NCBI RefSeq assembly: GCF_014237835.1
Contig: NZ_JACJVI010000004.1
Span: 273,291-337,290 of the forward strand
Direction: 5' to 3'
DNA length: 64,000 nt
DNA from: Rhizobium sp. AQ_MP
GTDB lineage: Bacteria > Pseudomonadota > Alphaproteobacteria > Rhizobiales > Rhizobiaceae
Under the pieces are notes generated by a model that was not told the DNA's origin, made no database searches, and worked only from the letters and a program-made list of their open reading frames with translations. The position numbers were made by a program, and so were the translations under genes. The first letter of the stretch is position 1. Each line of letters begins with the position of its first letter. Below, one piece after another: positions 1 through 10,318 of the stretch.

Positions 1-821
1 TCGCCATAGAGATCGCCGGAGAAATCGAAGATGAAAGTTTCGAGCCAGGGATCGCCATTGGTGGTGACCGTCGGTCGGTAACCGAAGCTTGCGACGCCAT
101 CGCGGATGATGCCATCGGGGCGACGGAAGCGGACGGCATAGATGCCGGGGCGGAGCGTCGCTTCGGGTGGCAGATGCATGTTGGCAGTGGGAAAGCCCAG
201 CGTCCGACCGAGCTGCTTGCCCTTCATCACCTCGGCTTCGACAGTGTAGCGATAGCCAAGAAGCCCGGCCGCCTGCGCGACGTCGCCTTCAGCGATCAGG
301 CCACGAATGCGGCTCGACGAAATGACTTCTCCCCCCTCGTCGCGGAAGGCATCCACGAGGCTCACGCCAAAGCCGTGCCGGCTGCCGGCCTGCATCAGGA
401 AAGCCGGGCCGCCCTGCCTGCCCTTGCCGAAATGGAAGTCAAAGCCGGTGACCACTTCGCGGGCCCCCAGCCAGTCGCGCAGGATCGTCTCGACGAAATC
501 CTCTGCCGAGCGCTGCGAGAACTCCCGGTCGAAGGGATATTCGATGACGGAATGGAAGCCCATGGCTTCCAGAATGCGTGCCCTGAGCGAGGGCGGGGTC
601 AGGCGGAAAACCGGGTTCTCGGGATTAAAAACGGTACGCGGATGGGGCTCGAAGGTCAGCACGAGTGCGGGTACCCCAAGCGCTTCGGCCCGCTCCAACG
701 CCCGGTTCAGCACCGCCTGATGACCGCGATGCACACCATCGAAATTGCCGATGGCGACCACACCGCCGCGCAGTTTTGCGGGCAGCGGTTCCCTCTTTTC
801 GTTGCGGTGAAAAACGGTCAT
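1..821 (-). CDS. ribF: Bifunctional riboflavin kinase / FAD synthetase, C-terminus cut by the window edge
   Basis: The bifunctional enzyme phosphorylates riboflavin to FMN and adenylates FMN to FAD in the cytoplasm. I translated the minus strand from the ATG at 819-821. The reading frame opens MTVFHRNEKREPLP, then shows the nucleotidyl-transferase signature VAIGNFDGVHRGHQ, the EPHP motif (LTFEPHP), and SSSRIRGL. The flavokinase half follows with GRTLGFPTANM and GVASFGYRPT. The frame is open to base 1, about 273 residues, so roughly the last 40-50 residues of the usual 310-330 lie outside. The start lies 13 bases after the stop of the HAD gene at 835-1683, so the two are probably co-transcribed. 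Identification rests on family motifs and is firm. Confidence 0.93.
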   Translation of the reverse strand, partial: MTVFHRNEKREPLPAKLRGGVVAIGNFDGVHRGHQAVLNRALERAEALGVPALVLTFEPHPRTVFNPENPVFRLTPPSLRARILEAMGFHSVIEYPFDREFSQRSAEDFVETILRDWLGAREVVTGFDFHFGKGRQGGPAFLMQAGSRHGFGVSLVDAFRDEGGEVISSSRIRGLIAEGDVAQAAGLLGYRYTVEAEVMKGKQLGRTLGFPTANMHLPPEATLRPGIYAVRFRRPDGIIRDGVASFGYRPTVTTNGDPWLETFIFDFSGDLYG

Positions 822-834
822 CGCAGGTCTCGCC

Positions 835-1683
835 TCATGCCAGCCTGTGCATCCAGTATTGCGGGGCGACCTTTTCCCGCTCGAGGAAGAGCTTCAGCCT
901 TGCCTCGTCCGTCACGTTGTTGGTCGCGTAGTCGGCGGCGTGGATGCCACCGGAAATGTAGAGCAGATCAAGGCCGGCATCGACGGCGCCCTTGACGTCG
1001 GTCGGCATGCCGTCGCCGATGGCCAGCACACGCGCCTTGTCGAAGTCGCCGCGCGCCTCACGGGCGGCGGCGAGCGTCGCCTCGTAGATTGGCGTGTGCG
1101 GCTTGCCGGCGATACGTGTTTCACCACCAAGGGCGGTGTAGAAGGCCGCCACCGCGCCGGCGCAGGGGATGATGCGGTGGCCGCGCTCGACGACCAGATC
1201 CGGATTGGCGCAGATCAGCGGCACCTTGCGGGCCACAAACTCGGTCAGCATGTAGCGATAGTCTTCCGGCTGCTCGGTCTCGTCGTCGAAGAAGCCGGTG
1301 CAGACGACGCAGTCGGCCTCCTCCTTCGAGACGACCTCGACATCGAGACCATCGAACAGCGGCAGGTCGCGCTCTGGGCCGAGCAGGAAGACCTTCCTCG
1401 GGCCGGCGGCAATCAGGGTGCGCGTCACGTCGCCGGAGGTGACGATCCGGTCATAGGCGCTGTCGGGAACGCCGATGGCGCGCAGCTGCGGGATGACGCC
1501 GATCGCGGGGCGCGGCGAGTTTGTGATCAGCACAACCGTCAGGCCCTTTTCGCGGGCTGCGGTCAGCGCCTCACCGGCGAGCGGGAAGGCATCAATGCCG
1601 TTGTGCAGGACACCCCAGACATCGCAGAGAATGACGTCGTAAGCGTCGGTCACGTCGCCAAGGGTGGAAATGCTGCGGGTCAT
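835..1683 (-). CDS. HAD-superfamily IIA sugar-phosphatase-like hydrolase (TIGR01459 type)
   Basis: A 282-residue HAD phosphatase of the class IIA (NagD/pNPPase-like) group. The first motif is the variant ILCDVWGVLHNG (Asp about residue 21), followed by the motif II region VVLITNSPRP and the motif III/IV region VLAIGDGMPTDVKGA. I place the start at the ATG at 1681-1683 (MTRSISTLGD) because family members begin there; the frame extends upstream to 1743 with non-conserved residues. It precedes ribF by 13 bases, so a function on a phosphorylated metabolite such as a flavin nucleotide is possible but only inferred from position. The natural substrate of this family is not known to me. Confidence 0.85.
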   Translation of the reverse strand: MTRSISTLGDVTDAYDVILCDVWGVLHNGIDAFPLAGEALTAAREKGLTVVLITNSPRPAIGVIPQLRAIGVPDSAYDRIVTSGDVTRTLIAAGPRKVFLLGPERDLPLFDGLDVEVVSKEEADCVVCTGFFDDETEQPEDYRYMLTEFVARKVPLICANPDLVVERGHRIIPCAGAVAAFYTALGGETRIAGKPHTPIYEATLAAAREARGDFDKARVLAIGDGMPTDVKGAVDAGLDLLYISGGIHAADYATNNVTDEARLKLFLEREKVAPQYWMHRLA

Positions 1684-1791
1684 CGTCTGTCCTGACTGCT
1701 GATGTGAGACCGGTGACATGGCAAAGGACGGGCGGCAAGGCAAGGGGGAAGCGTGCCGGAGGCCGAAAATGCCGCGACCTCTCCTTCCGTG

Positions 1792-3150
1792 TCAGAGCAG
1801 GAAATGCGCGGCCAAGCCAAGCGCTCCGGAAACCAGAAGCGTCTTGCCGATGCCAAGGTGGAAGCGGAAGATCATTACGGCAGCCAGGACGGCGATGACG
1901 GATGCCTGCCAGTCTAAGGTCGACCAGACGGGGTGCGGCACCGACAGCGTGAGGAGCCCGAAACTGGCAATCGTGGCCGGCTCCACCTGCCTGAAGATCA
2001 CATGCAGCGCAAACCAGACAGCCAGATTGAGGATCACGCCGACAACGGCGGCGGTGATGGCGGACAGTGCCGCACTCAGGAGCCTATTGCCGCGCAGCCG
2101 CTCGATATAGGGGGCGCCGGCGAAGATCCAGATGAAGCTCGGGATGAAGGTGGCCCAGGCGGCGATGACGCCCCCGAGGAGGCCGCCGAGCAACGGATCA
2201 AGCGCCCCGCTCTGCCGGAAGCCGGCGAGGAAGCCGACATAAGAGAGAACCAGGACCAGCGGTCCCGGCGTCGTTTCGGCGAGCGCCAGACCATCGAGCA
2301 TTTCGCCGGGTTTTAGCCAGGCGTAGTGATCGACGGCGACCTGGGCGACATAGGCGAGCACGGCATAGGCGCCGCCAAAGGTGACGAGCGCCATCTTCGA
2401 GAAGAAGCTCTGGATTTCCGGCAAAGCCGTCTCCGGCAGCAGGAGCCAGAGGAGCGGAAGAGGCGCGAGCCAAACCGCGATCCAGAAGAGGAGTGCCGCA
2501 AGCTGTCGGAGGAAGGGAGGACGGGCCGTTGCCTCTAGCACAACCACGACGGCGGCGTTGGACGTTGACACCTTAGCGTGAAGAAGACCAATCAGCGCGG
2601 CGGTCAGAACGACCAGGGGGAATGGGATCGAGAACAGGAACAGGGCGAAGAAGGCGGTAGCGGCCAGCCAGCGGTGGAAAGCCGTCTTCAGGGCCCGCTT
2701 GCCGATGCGGATGACGGCTTCAACGACAATCGCCAATACTGCAGCCTTCAGTCCGAAGAACAGGCCGGCGACAAGGCTCGTGTCCTGGTAGAGCGCATAA
2801 AGCGTGGAAAGACCAAGGATGACTGCAAGGCCGGGGAGAACGAAGAGAAGGCCTGCGACAATGCCGCCGCGCACGCCATGCAGGAGCCAGCCGATATAGG
2901 TCGCGAGTTGCTGCGCCTCCGGGCCGGGCAGCAGCATGCAGTAGTTCAGGGCATGGAGATAACGGTCCTCATCGATCCAGCGCTTTTCCTCGACGCAGAT
3001 CTTGTGCATCAGCGCGATCTGTGCGGCCGGACCACCGAAGGAGAGGCAGCCGATGCGAGCAAAGGCGGATACGAGTTCCGAGACTGTTGGAGCTGCAGGG
3101 CGATCGATCGGAATCTGGGAATCGTGAATGTCGGTGGGCTTCGCCGGCAT
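1792..3150 (-). CDS. chrA: Chromate transporter, long-chain bidomain ChrA family
   Basis: A 452-residue inner-membrane protein made of two homologous halves, as in the long-chain CHR family of chromate efflux proteins. The N-terminal half has GCLSFGGPAAQ and LLPGPEAQQLATYIG; the second half repeats these as VTFGGAYAVLAYV and ETTPGPLVLVLSYVG. About ten hydrophobic segments are visible. The ATG at 3148-3150 has a GGAAGG ribosome-binding site just upstream. The gene is divergent from groES, with about 150 bases between the two starts. Family membership is clear. Whether this paralogue confers chromate resistance or moves another oxyanion cannot be read from the sequence, and no chrB-type regulator is adjacent. 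Confidence 0.9.
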   Translation of the reverse strand: MPAKPTDIHDSQIPIDRPAAPTVSELVSAFARIGCLSFGGPAAQIALMHKICVEEKRWIDEDRYLHALNYCMLLPGPEAQQLATYIGWLLHGVRGGIVAGLLFVLPGLAVILGLSTLYALYQDTSLVAGLFFGLKAAVLAIVVEAVIRIGKRALKTAFHRWLAATAFFALFLFSIPFPLVVLTAALIGLLHAKVSTSNAAVVVVLEATARPPFLRQLAALLFWIAVWLAPLPLLWLLLPETALPEIQSFFSKMALVTFGGAYAVLAYVAQVAVDHYAWLKPGEMLDGLALAETTPGPLVLVLSYVGFLAGFRQSGALDPLLGGLLGGVIAAWATFIPSFIWIFAGAPYIERLRGNRLLSAALSAITAAVVGVILNLAVWFALHVIFRQVEPATIASFGLLTLSVPHPVWSTLDWQASVIAVLAAVMIFRFHLGIGKTLLVSGALGLAAHFLL

Positions 3151-3177
3151 GCACCCTTCCTTTTTTCAAACGCGCGC

Positions 3178-3205
3178 TTGACTCGTCACGAGGCTATTCT
3201 TATCT
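3178..3205 (+). promoter_or_regulatory. Promoter of the groESL operon
   Basis: A -35 box TTGACT at 3178-3183 and a -10-like TTATCT at 3200-3205 are separated by 16 bases. The left box also reads CTTGAC, which fits both housekeeping and RpoH promoters of alphaproteobacteria. Transcription would start just before or within the CIRCE element at 3214-3240. Sequence reading only. Confidence 0.55.
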
Positions 3206-3213
3206 CAGCGTCG

Positions 3214-3240
3214 CTGGCACTCCCCAAGGGAGAGTGCTAA
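3214..3240. promoter_or_regulatory. CIRCE operator (HrcA binding site)
   Basis: The right arm GAGTGCTAA at 3232-3240 is perfect and the left arm CTGGCACTC at 3214-3222 matches TTAGCACTC at 7 of 9 positions. A 9-base spacer separates them, as in the consensus. HrcA binding here represses groESL until heat shock. The site is 60 bases upstream of groES. hrcA itself is not in the window. Confidence 0.93.
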
Positions 3241-3299
3241 CAAATTCCGATGTGGTCCCGTCCGGGATCGCGAATGTCATTTGATCGAGGGATTAGACA

Positions 3300-3596
3300 A
3301 TGGCAAGCACCAATTTCCGTCCTCTGCACGATCGCGTTGTCGTCAAGCGCGTCGAGTCCGAAGAAAAGACCAAGGGCGGCATCATCATTCCCGACACCGC
3401 CAAGGAAAAGCCGGCTGAAGGCGAAGTCATCGCCGTTGGCCCGGGCGCCCGCGACGAAAGCGGCAAGCAGGTTGCCCTCGACGTCAAGGTCGGCGACCGC
3501 GTTCTGTTCGGCAAGTGGTCCGGCACCGAGGTCAAGCTCGACGGCGTTGACCTGCTGATCATGAAGGAAGCCGACATCATGGGCATCATCGGCTGA
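3300..3596 (+). CDS. groES: Co-chaperonin GroES
   Basis: A 98-residue GroES of normal length that caps the GroEL ring during ATP-driven protein folding in the cytosol. It begins [17 protein letters not shown], has the mobile-loop region [17 protein letters not shown], and ends [21 protein letters not shown] ribosome-binding site precedes the ATG. It is first in the CIRCE-controlled operon and groEL follows after 69 bases. Rhizobia often carry several groESL copies; this one, with CIRCE, looks like the heat-regulated copy. Confidence 0.97.
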   Translation: MASTNFRPLHDRVVVKRVESEEKTKGGIIIPDTAKEKPAEGEVIAVGPGARDESGKQVALDVKVGDRVLFGKWSGTEVKLDGVDLLIMKEADIMGIIG

Positions 3597-3626
3597 TTTC
3601 AGCCGGATACCCGACTTCCTTTTTAA

Positions 3627-5507
<1,881 letters not shown>

Positions 5508-5546
5508 TGATCGGGTCCGACATCTGAGCCATCCGGTTCATTTCTT

Positions 5547-5574
5547 AAAGGGCGACCTCCGGGTCGCCCTTTTT
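5547..5574 (+). terminator. Rho-independent terminator of groESL
   Basis: An 11-bp stem AAAGGGCGACC (5547-5557) pairs with GGTCGCCCTTT (5562-5572) around a TCCG loop and runs into a T tract. It lies 240 bases after the groEL stop, beyond the duplicated units. Confidence 0.92.
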
Positions 5575-6071
5575 GCATGTGGCGATGCAGTTTCGAAGAC
5601 GTTTGCAACATATGGTAGCTGAAGTCGTCCCGCTGACTGTCATTTTAATTTATTCTAATATTAAGTATACTTCACTTATCCTGTCATTCTGTCCCGGATT
5701 GAAACGGAAACCGTTTTCATCAGAAATAAATCGTGGTATCCAGTTCGTTAATTCCGGCGCCATCAGCGTGTTAATCTTCGACTTTCTTGTGGGGGACAGT
5801 CGAGAGCCGGGCGGTAACACTAGTACTGCCGTGGTGCGCATTGCTGTGGCCGGAACACTATGCGGCGATAGGTTTGTCCTGATCGGTCGGTCCGTCGACT
5901 GACCGACCTGGTTTCAAAGGCTGTGCTTTCTCGATCAGGAGCGGGTGGCACAGTGATCGTTGTCGTGTGTTTCGAGTGCCGGGAGCCTGATGGACGGATG
6001 ATCGTTCCGATGGGGGCACCGGCCTGACACGCCGGGATGGGGGTGGCCTCAGGGCAAATTTGCCCGGGCCG
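5575..6071. other. Gene-poor interval after groEL
   Basis: I see no convincing gene here. Bases 5600-5760 are AT-rich compared with the surroundings. From 5880 onward several dyads appear: TCGGTCGG...CCGACC near 5882-5907 and a 16-base perfect palindrome CGGGCAAATTTGCCCG around 6051-6066. Open frames in the region, such as one of 109 codons from 5573, have no recognisable family and unlikely residue composition. Confidence 0.5.
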
Positions 6072-6554
6072 ATGGAATATGGGCCGGTTCTGGCTATCGA
6101 CTTGGGGAACGCCTTGTTCAAAATTGCGAATGCGGATCTTGCGACCACCTTCAGGGTGAGCGAACAGGATGGAGACGGTCTGGCAGGGCAGAACGCCTGC
6201 CGATTCGGCCTGTCCGAAGACTGGACAGGCGACCTGACAAACGGGCTCCTGAAGCTTGGTGACCGTGCACGATCACTGCACGGTCTGAGCAGCCATGAAT
6301 GTGGTCTGCTCACGGTGATGCGCTGCTATGATCCCGCCGATCGGGCACATATCTTGCGGCTGTTCGAACAGGCGGCCACACAGCCATCCCGGTTCTGCTA
6401 CTCGACGACCATCGTCTCGAGCACATCTCACCGCCAACCCGTCTTCTGCATCGGCGAATCCTCTGCCTTTGAAGGCAGTGGCGGCGGCATGGTCGGGCTC
6501 TTTATCTTCCCCCGGTTCCAGCTGCCGACAACGGTGTCCGTGACGCCGTCCTAA
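6072..6554 (+). CDS. Hypothetical protein with a PAS-like C-terminal segment
   Basis: I do not recognise this as a named protein. The 160-residue frame from the ATG at 6072 starts MEYGPVLAIDLGNALFKI. Its last half (DPADRAHILRLFEQA, FCYSTTIVSS, RQPVFCIGES, MVGLFIFPRF) reads like the second half of a PAS fold, with a helix followed by three beta strands. No partner domain is attached. The frame can be extended to a TTG at 6060. The ribosome-binding site is weak. The GC-rich hairpins inside it (for example 6208-6230 and 6263-6283) are unusual for a coding region. It could be a real orphan sensor or a decaying gene. Confidence 0.45.
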   Translation: MEYGPVLAIDLGNALFKIANADLATTFRVSEQDGDGLAGQNACRFGLSEDWTGDLTNGLLKLGDRARSLHGLSSHECGLLTVMRCYDPADRAHILRLFEQAATQPSRFCYSTTIVSSTSHRQPVFCIGESSAFEGSGGGMVGLFIFPRFQLPTTVSVTPS

Positions 6555-6583
6555 AATTTCCGGTGCGCGCGTCACTGGGCCTT

Positions 6584-6617
6584 GGTGCCGAGGGTGCGCT
6601 AACACCCTCGGCGCACC
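6584..6617. terminator. Hairpin between convergent genes
   Basis: GGTGC-CGAGGGTG (6584-6596) pairs with CACCCTCG-GCGCACC (6603-6617) with a 2-base bulge. It sits between the PAS-like gene and the GST gene, which face each other. There is no clear T tract on the plus side, so termination is inferred. Confidence 0.5.
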
Positions 6618-6622
6618 TGTGG

Positions 6623-7330
6623 TCAGACGCGAGCGGGAATACCTAGTCCTTTCTGGCTTGCCGGACGGGCTTCAGCCCGGGCCCACCAGTCAAGAACCCG
6701 AGGAAAATCTGCGAGGCCCAGATCGGCCTCGCCGTCGTAGAAGACCTTAAGGCAACGCACCCAGGGCCAGGTGGCGATATCGGCGATCGTGTAGTCTTCG
6801 CCTGTCAGCCAAGGCCCCTTTTCAAGCTGTGCCTCAAGCACGCCGAGCAGTCGGCGGCTTTCGTCGCGGTAGCGCTGGGCCGGATAGGGATTGTTCTCCA
6901 CCTTGTCGGCTGCGAATTTGTGGAAATGGCCGTACTGGCCGAACATCGGACCGACACCGCCCATCTGGAACATCAGCCACTGCAGGACCGCGTAGCGTGC
7001 AGCGCCCTCCTTCGGCAGGAGCTTGCCGGTCTTGTCGGCGAGATAGATCAGGATCGCGCCAGACTCGAAGATGCCGATCGGCTTGCCATCCGGGCCATTC
7101 GGGTCGATCAGCGCAGGAATACGACCGTTCGGATTGAGCGAGACGAATTCGGGGCTCTTCTGGGCATTGGTGCCGAAATCGACGAGATGCGGCTCGTAGG
7201 CAAGCCCGAGTTCTTCCAGGGCGATCGAGACTTTGACGCCGTTCGGCGTCGGCAGGGAATAGAGCTGGATGAGATCGGGATTGGTGGCCGGCCATTTGGC
7301 GGTGATGGGAAATGCGGAGAGATCTGCCAT
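6623..7330 (-). CDS. Glutathione S-transferase, YghU/YfcG-like
   Basis: A 235-residue cytosolic glutathione transferase. The N-terminal thioredoxin-like domain has LYSLPTPNGVKVSIALEELG, the cis-Pro strand GRIPALIDPNG and the glutathione-binding ESGAILIYLAD. The all-helical C-terminal domain has GEDYTIADIATWPWV, the conserved N-capping box. The TPNG arrangement is that of the YghU/YfcG nu class, which has disulfide-bond reductase activity in E. coli. I chose the ATG at 7328-7330 (MADLSAF) because AGGAGC lies 6 bases upstream; the longer frame to 7408 lacks this. The gene is monocistronic. Confidence 0.93.
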   Translation of the reverse strand: MADLSAFPITAKWPATNPDLIQLYSLPTPNGVKVSIALEELGLAYEPHLVDFGTNAQKSPEFVSLNPNGRIPALIDPNGPDGKPIGIFESGAILIYLADKTGKLLPKEGAARYAVLQWLMFQMGGVGPMFGQYGHFHKFAADKVENNPYPAQRYRDESRRLLGVLEAQLEKGPWLTGEDYTIADIATWPWVRCLKVFYDGEADLGLADFPRVLDWWARAEARPASQKGLGIPARV

Positions 7331-7556
7331 GGAAAGCTCCTTTGCTCGGCGGACTTTTTCGTAGGTAGGAAGCGAGCCCGTCGGCGGGAAGAGGAATGCA
7401 GCGAACAAGAGCGGATCAGTCGTTTCCTTTTTGTGAACGAACAGTCAAAAACTGTTAACCTATCCCTGCGACAAAAAAGCATGCATCTAGGCGGCAGTTA
7501 CTGGAACCGCCAAGGCTGGGGGTTTCAGGGTCAACGCTCAACGGAGTTCCCCCCTT

Positions 7557-7991
7557 ATGTCCGCCACCAATAACGGTCTTCTCGTTCTCGTTCGTATCCT
7601 CCTCTCCTTCATGTTCATCATGTCGGGCTTCGGCAAGCTGGCCGACCCGGCCGGCACCGCAGGCATGATCTCCGGCGCTGGCCTGCCCGCCGCCGATCTG
7701 CTCGCCTATGCCGCCGGCCTCTATGAGCTGGTTGCCGGTCTCTTCATCCTCGTCGGCTTCCAGACCAAGATCACCGCCTGGACCGTTGCTCTGTTCTGCG
7801 TCTTCACCGGTCTCGTCTTCCACACCGGCACCGTTGCCATCGAAGGCTGGCCGGAAGGTGCGCTCGGCTGGATCAACACGCTGAACCAGATCATGGTCAT
7901 GAAGAACATCACGATGGCCGGCGGCTATATCGCTCTCGCCATCACCGGCGCCGGCGCCTACTCGATCGACGCACGTCGCTCGGCTGCCTGA
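7557..7991 (+). CDS. DoxX family membrane protein
   Basis: A 144-residue protein with four hydrophobic segments and the DoxX pattern: LLVLVRILLSFMFIMSGFGKL at the N-terminus, GLYELVAGLFILVGFQTK, and GGYIALAITGAGAYSID. DoxX-type proteins are inner-membrane proteins linked loosely to quinone or thiol redox stress responses; the precise role is unknown. It is divergent from the GST gene with about 225 bases between the starts, and ends in a strong terminator, so it is a single-gene unit. Confidence 0.88.
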   Translation: MSATNNGLLVLVRILLSFMFIMSGFGKLADPAGTAGMISGAGLPAADLLAYAAGLYELVAGLFILVGFQTKITAWTVALFCVFTGLVFHTGTVAIEGWPEGALGWINTLNQIMVMKNITMAGGYIALAITGAGAYSIDARRSAA

Positions 7992-8016
7992 TATCCCTGC
8001 CTCACAAGGCAAAAGG

Positions 8017-8048
8017 AAACCCGCTGGAGAGATCCGGCGGGTTTTTTT
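8017..8048 (+). terminator. Rho-independent terminator of the doxX-like gene
   Basis: AAACCCGCTGG pairs with CCGGCGGGTTT around AGAGAT (one G-T pair) and is followed by a run of T, 26 bases after the stop. Confidence 0.9.
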
Positions 8049-8075
8049 GTGTTTCTTGCTGACTATCGTCGTGGG

Positions 8076-8203
8076 GTTACCCCCCTCTGCCCTGCCGGGC
8101 ATCTCCCCCACACGGGTGGAGAGCGGATGGGGGCGGCGCCGCGCACTCCCTCTCCTCTCCCCACCTGTGGGGGAGATGTCACGAAGTGACAGAGGGGGGC
8201 AAC
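8076..8203. repeat. Rhizobial intergenic palindromic repeat (RIME-like), copy 1
   Basis: The element starts GTTACCCCCCTCTGCCCTG and ends CAGAGGGGGGCAAC, so its ends are inverted. It contains a short dyad GTCACGAAGTGAC near the right end and C-tract/G-tract arms inside. The same unit occurs at 10075-10199. It lies directly behind hisG. Such mosaic repeats are common between genes of Rhizobium and Agrobacterium. Confidence 0.88.
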
Positions 8204-8236
8204 ACACACACACAAAGGCTGCTGGCGAGTTGCTCC

Positions 8237-8932
8237 TTAAAGCGCGCCGCGCACGGCCTCGATGATCCGGCCGATCATCGCATTGCCCTCATGCTCCTGC
8301 TTCCGTGCCCTGACAAGGCAGGCCTCGGAGCGAAGAATAACGCCGTCCGAGAGGACCTTAAGGTGGTTGGCGCGCAGCGTCGAGCCGGTGGAGGTGATGT
8401 CGACGATGATATCGGCCTGGCCGGCAGCGGGGGCCCCTTCGGTGGCTCCCAGACTTTCGACGATGCGATAAAGCTGAATGCCGTGGCTTCCCGAAAAATG
8501 CTGTTGCGTCAGGCGCCAGTATTTGGTGGCGATCGCCAGACGCCGGCCATGGCGGGTGCGGAATTCGGCCGCGACATCGCCGAGATCGGCCATGGTGTCG
8601 ACGTCGTACCAGATTTCAGGCACGGCGACGACGACATCGGCATGGCCGAAGCCGAGGCGAGCTGCGATCTCGACGCGGGCGTCGGCTTCCGCCAAACCCT
8701 CGCGGATCAGGTCTTCGCCGGTGACGCCGAAATCGACCGTGCCATTGCCGATCTCGCGCGAGATTTCGGAAGCCGAAAGATAGGCGATCTCGACATCGTC
8801 GAAGCCTTCGACACGGCCGCGATAGGAGCGGTCATTGCCGACGGCGACGATCTTCATGCCGGCACGCTCGAAGATGGCGGAAGCATCGTCTTTCATGCGC
8901 CCCTTGGAGGGCAGACCGATGGTGATGGTCAT
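8237..8932 (-). CDS. hisG: ATP phosphoribosyltransferase catalytic subunit, short form
   Basis: HisG condenses ATP with PRPP, the first and feedback-controlled step of histidine synthesis. The 231-residue protein is the short form, which lacks the C-terminal regulatory domain and needs HisZ. Visible motifs are [13 protein letters not shown] at the start, [13 protein letters not shown], and the PRPP-binding loop [14 protein letters not shown]. The ATG at 8930-8932 has AAGGAG upstream and overlaps the hisZ stop as ATGA, indicating translational coupling. Neighbours hisZ and hisS confirm the assignment. Confidence 0.95.
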   Translation of the reverse strand: MTITIGLPSKGRMKDDASAIFERAGMKIVAVGNDRSYRGRVEGFDDVEIAYLSASEISREIGNGTVDFGVTGEDLIREGLAEADARVEIAARLGFGHADVVVAVPEIWYDVDTMADLGDVAAEFRTRHGRRLAIATKYWRLTQQHFSGSHGIQLYRIVESLGATEGAPAAGQADIIVDITSTGSTLRANHLKVLSDGVILRSEACLVRARKQEHEGNAMIGRIIEAVRGAL

Positions 8933-10050
8933 GACGCACTCCTTTCCGTCTCGATGCGATCCAGCCACAGCGAGAAGCCGACGGCGGGGATATGACTTTC
9001 TGCACCAAGCAGGGTCAGCAGCCGGTCGAAACGACCGCCACCGGCGAGCACGGCGGGTTTGCCTTCCACGGCCACTTCGAAGACGAGGCCGGTGTAATAA
9101 TCCAGCGGACGGCCGAAGGCGGCGCGGTAGGTGATGCGGGTGAGATCCGTGCCGATATTCGCAAGGGCTGCCACGCGTTCATCGAAGCGGCTGAGTGCTG
9201 GTCCGAGCTTGAGGTCGGCGGCATCGGCAAAGCCGGCGAGTGCCGCCGACGCATCGCCAAGCGGCAGTTCGAGCGAGAGGAATTCGCGCAGCAAGAGGAG
9301 GGCCGCACCATCGAGGCGGGTCTCGGAGAGTTCCAGCTTTTCCTTGAGGCGGCGGGCGATCTCGGCCGGGGTGCGGCTCGCATTGGTGAGATAGCCGGTT
9401 TCCTGCATGGTCGCATCGATATGGGCGATCAGGGCCTCCTGGTCACCCTTTGCCAGCAGGTCCGAAACCTCCGGCGCCAGACCCGGCACCGGCGTCGGCG
9501 TCGCGAGCGTGCGCAGGAGCTGGTCGATCTGGACGGGATTGCCGAAGGCCTGGATCAGGCGCTTCTGCCAGCCGGCGGGCAGGCCGAGCGCCTTGACGAC
9601 GGCTTCGAAGACGGCCTGATCGCCGAGCGTGACGGTGAGCGGCTTTGTCGGCAGCAGGCGCGTGAGGATCGCCACGCTGTCTGAAATCGCGCGGGCATCC
9701 GAGGCGGCGACCGCGATATCACCGAGATCCTCGATGCCGGCCTGGTAGAACTCCTGCGGGCCTTCGCGGCGCTGACGGAAGACTTCGCCGAGATAGGCGT
9801 AACGCTTCGGCGTGCCGGTCGCGGTTTCGATGTGGCGCAGGCAGACGGGAATGGTGAATTCGGGGCGCAGGCAGAGGCTTTCGCCGCGCTCGTTTTCGGT
9901 GAGGAAGATGCGGCGACGCAGGTCTTCGCCCGCCATATCGAGAAAAGGGGCTGCCGGCTGGATCACGGGTGTATCGACGCGGGTCGTGCCGCGCGATGTG
10001 AATTCCTGCAGGATGGTGCCGGCGAAATCCGGCATGTCGGTCAGGGGCAT
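8929..10050 (-). CDS. hisZ: ATP phosphoribosyltransferase regulatory subunit HisZ
   Basis: A 373-residue HisRS paralogue that lacks tRNA-charging function and activates the short HisG as a hetero-octamer. The class II fold is visible: [14 protein letters not shown], the motif-2-like [36 protein letters not shown] split by non-conserved residues, and [13 protein letters not shown] near the end. I chose MPLTDMPDF (ATG at 10048-10050); MPDF at 10035 is an alternative. It overlaps hisG by four bases. The rhizobial repeat at 10075-10199 separates it from hisS. Confidence 0.93.
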   Translation of the reverse strand: MPLTDMPDFAGTILQEFTSRGTTRVDTPVIQPAAPFLDMAGEDLRRRIFLTENERGESLCLRPEFTIPVCLRHIETATGTPKRYAYLGEVFRQRREGPQEFYQAGIEDLGDIAVAASDARAISDSVAILTRLLPTKPLTVTLGDQAVFEAVVKALGLPAGWQKRLIQAFGNPVQIDQLLRTLATPTPVPGLAPEVSDLLAKGDQEALIAHIDATMQETGYLTNASRTPAEIARRLKEKLELSETRLDGAALLLLREFLSLELPLGDASAALAGFADAADLKLGPALSRFDERVAALANIGTDLTRITYRAAFGRPLDYYTGLVFEVAVEGKPAVLAGGGRFDRLLTLLGAESHIPAVGFSLWLDRIETERSAS

Positions 10051-10074
10051 GGAATTGAACCTGGAATGTGTTGA

Positions 10075-10199
10075 TACCCCCCTCTGCCCTGACGGGCATC
10101 TCCCCCACAAGGGGGGAGAGCGGGTTGGGGCCAGCCCCTCGCGCTGCCGCCACTCTCCCCCCCTGTGGGGGAGATGTCACGAAGTGACAGAGGGGGGTA
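10075..10199. repeat. Rhizobial intergenic palindromic repeat (RIME-like), copy 2
   Basis: TACCCCCCTCTGCCCTGACG at the left and GACAGAGGGGGGTA at the right form inverted ends, and the GTCACGAAGTGAC dyad of copy 1 is repeated. It lies between hisS and hisZ, within what is probably one transcription unit. Confidence 0.88.
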
Positions 10200-10263
10200 A
10201 CCGCCAGCTCTGACATCAGACACCGCAAACGGGGCCCTCAGCATCAGCGACATGCGCCGACCG

Positions 10264-10298
10264 GCCCCCTCCCCCTTGTGGGGAGGGTTGGGTAGGGG
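10264..10298. repeat. Short C/G-tract repeat fragment
   Basis: GCCCCCTCCCCCTTGTGGGG followed by AGGGTTGGGTAGGGG is another common rhizobial intergenic motif, here shortened, just after the hisS stop. Together with copy 2 it fills most of the hisS-hisZ gap (10051-10318); no gene is seen there. Confidence 0.6.
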
Positions 10299-10318
10299 AA
10301 AAGCCACCCGCTCAGACA

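Noticed and set aside
5573..5902. A 109-codon frame after the groEL terminator
   Set aside because: It starts on the terminator T tract, has no ribosome-binding site and no recognisable family.
8076..10298. Could the palindromic repeats be a CRISPR array?
   Set aside because: The copies are about 2 kb apart, over 100 bases long and have no regular spacers; they are typical rhizobial intergenic repeats.
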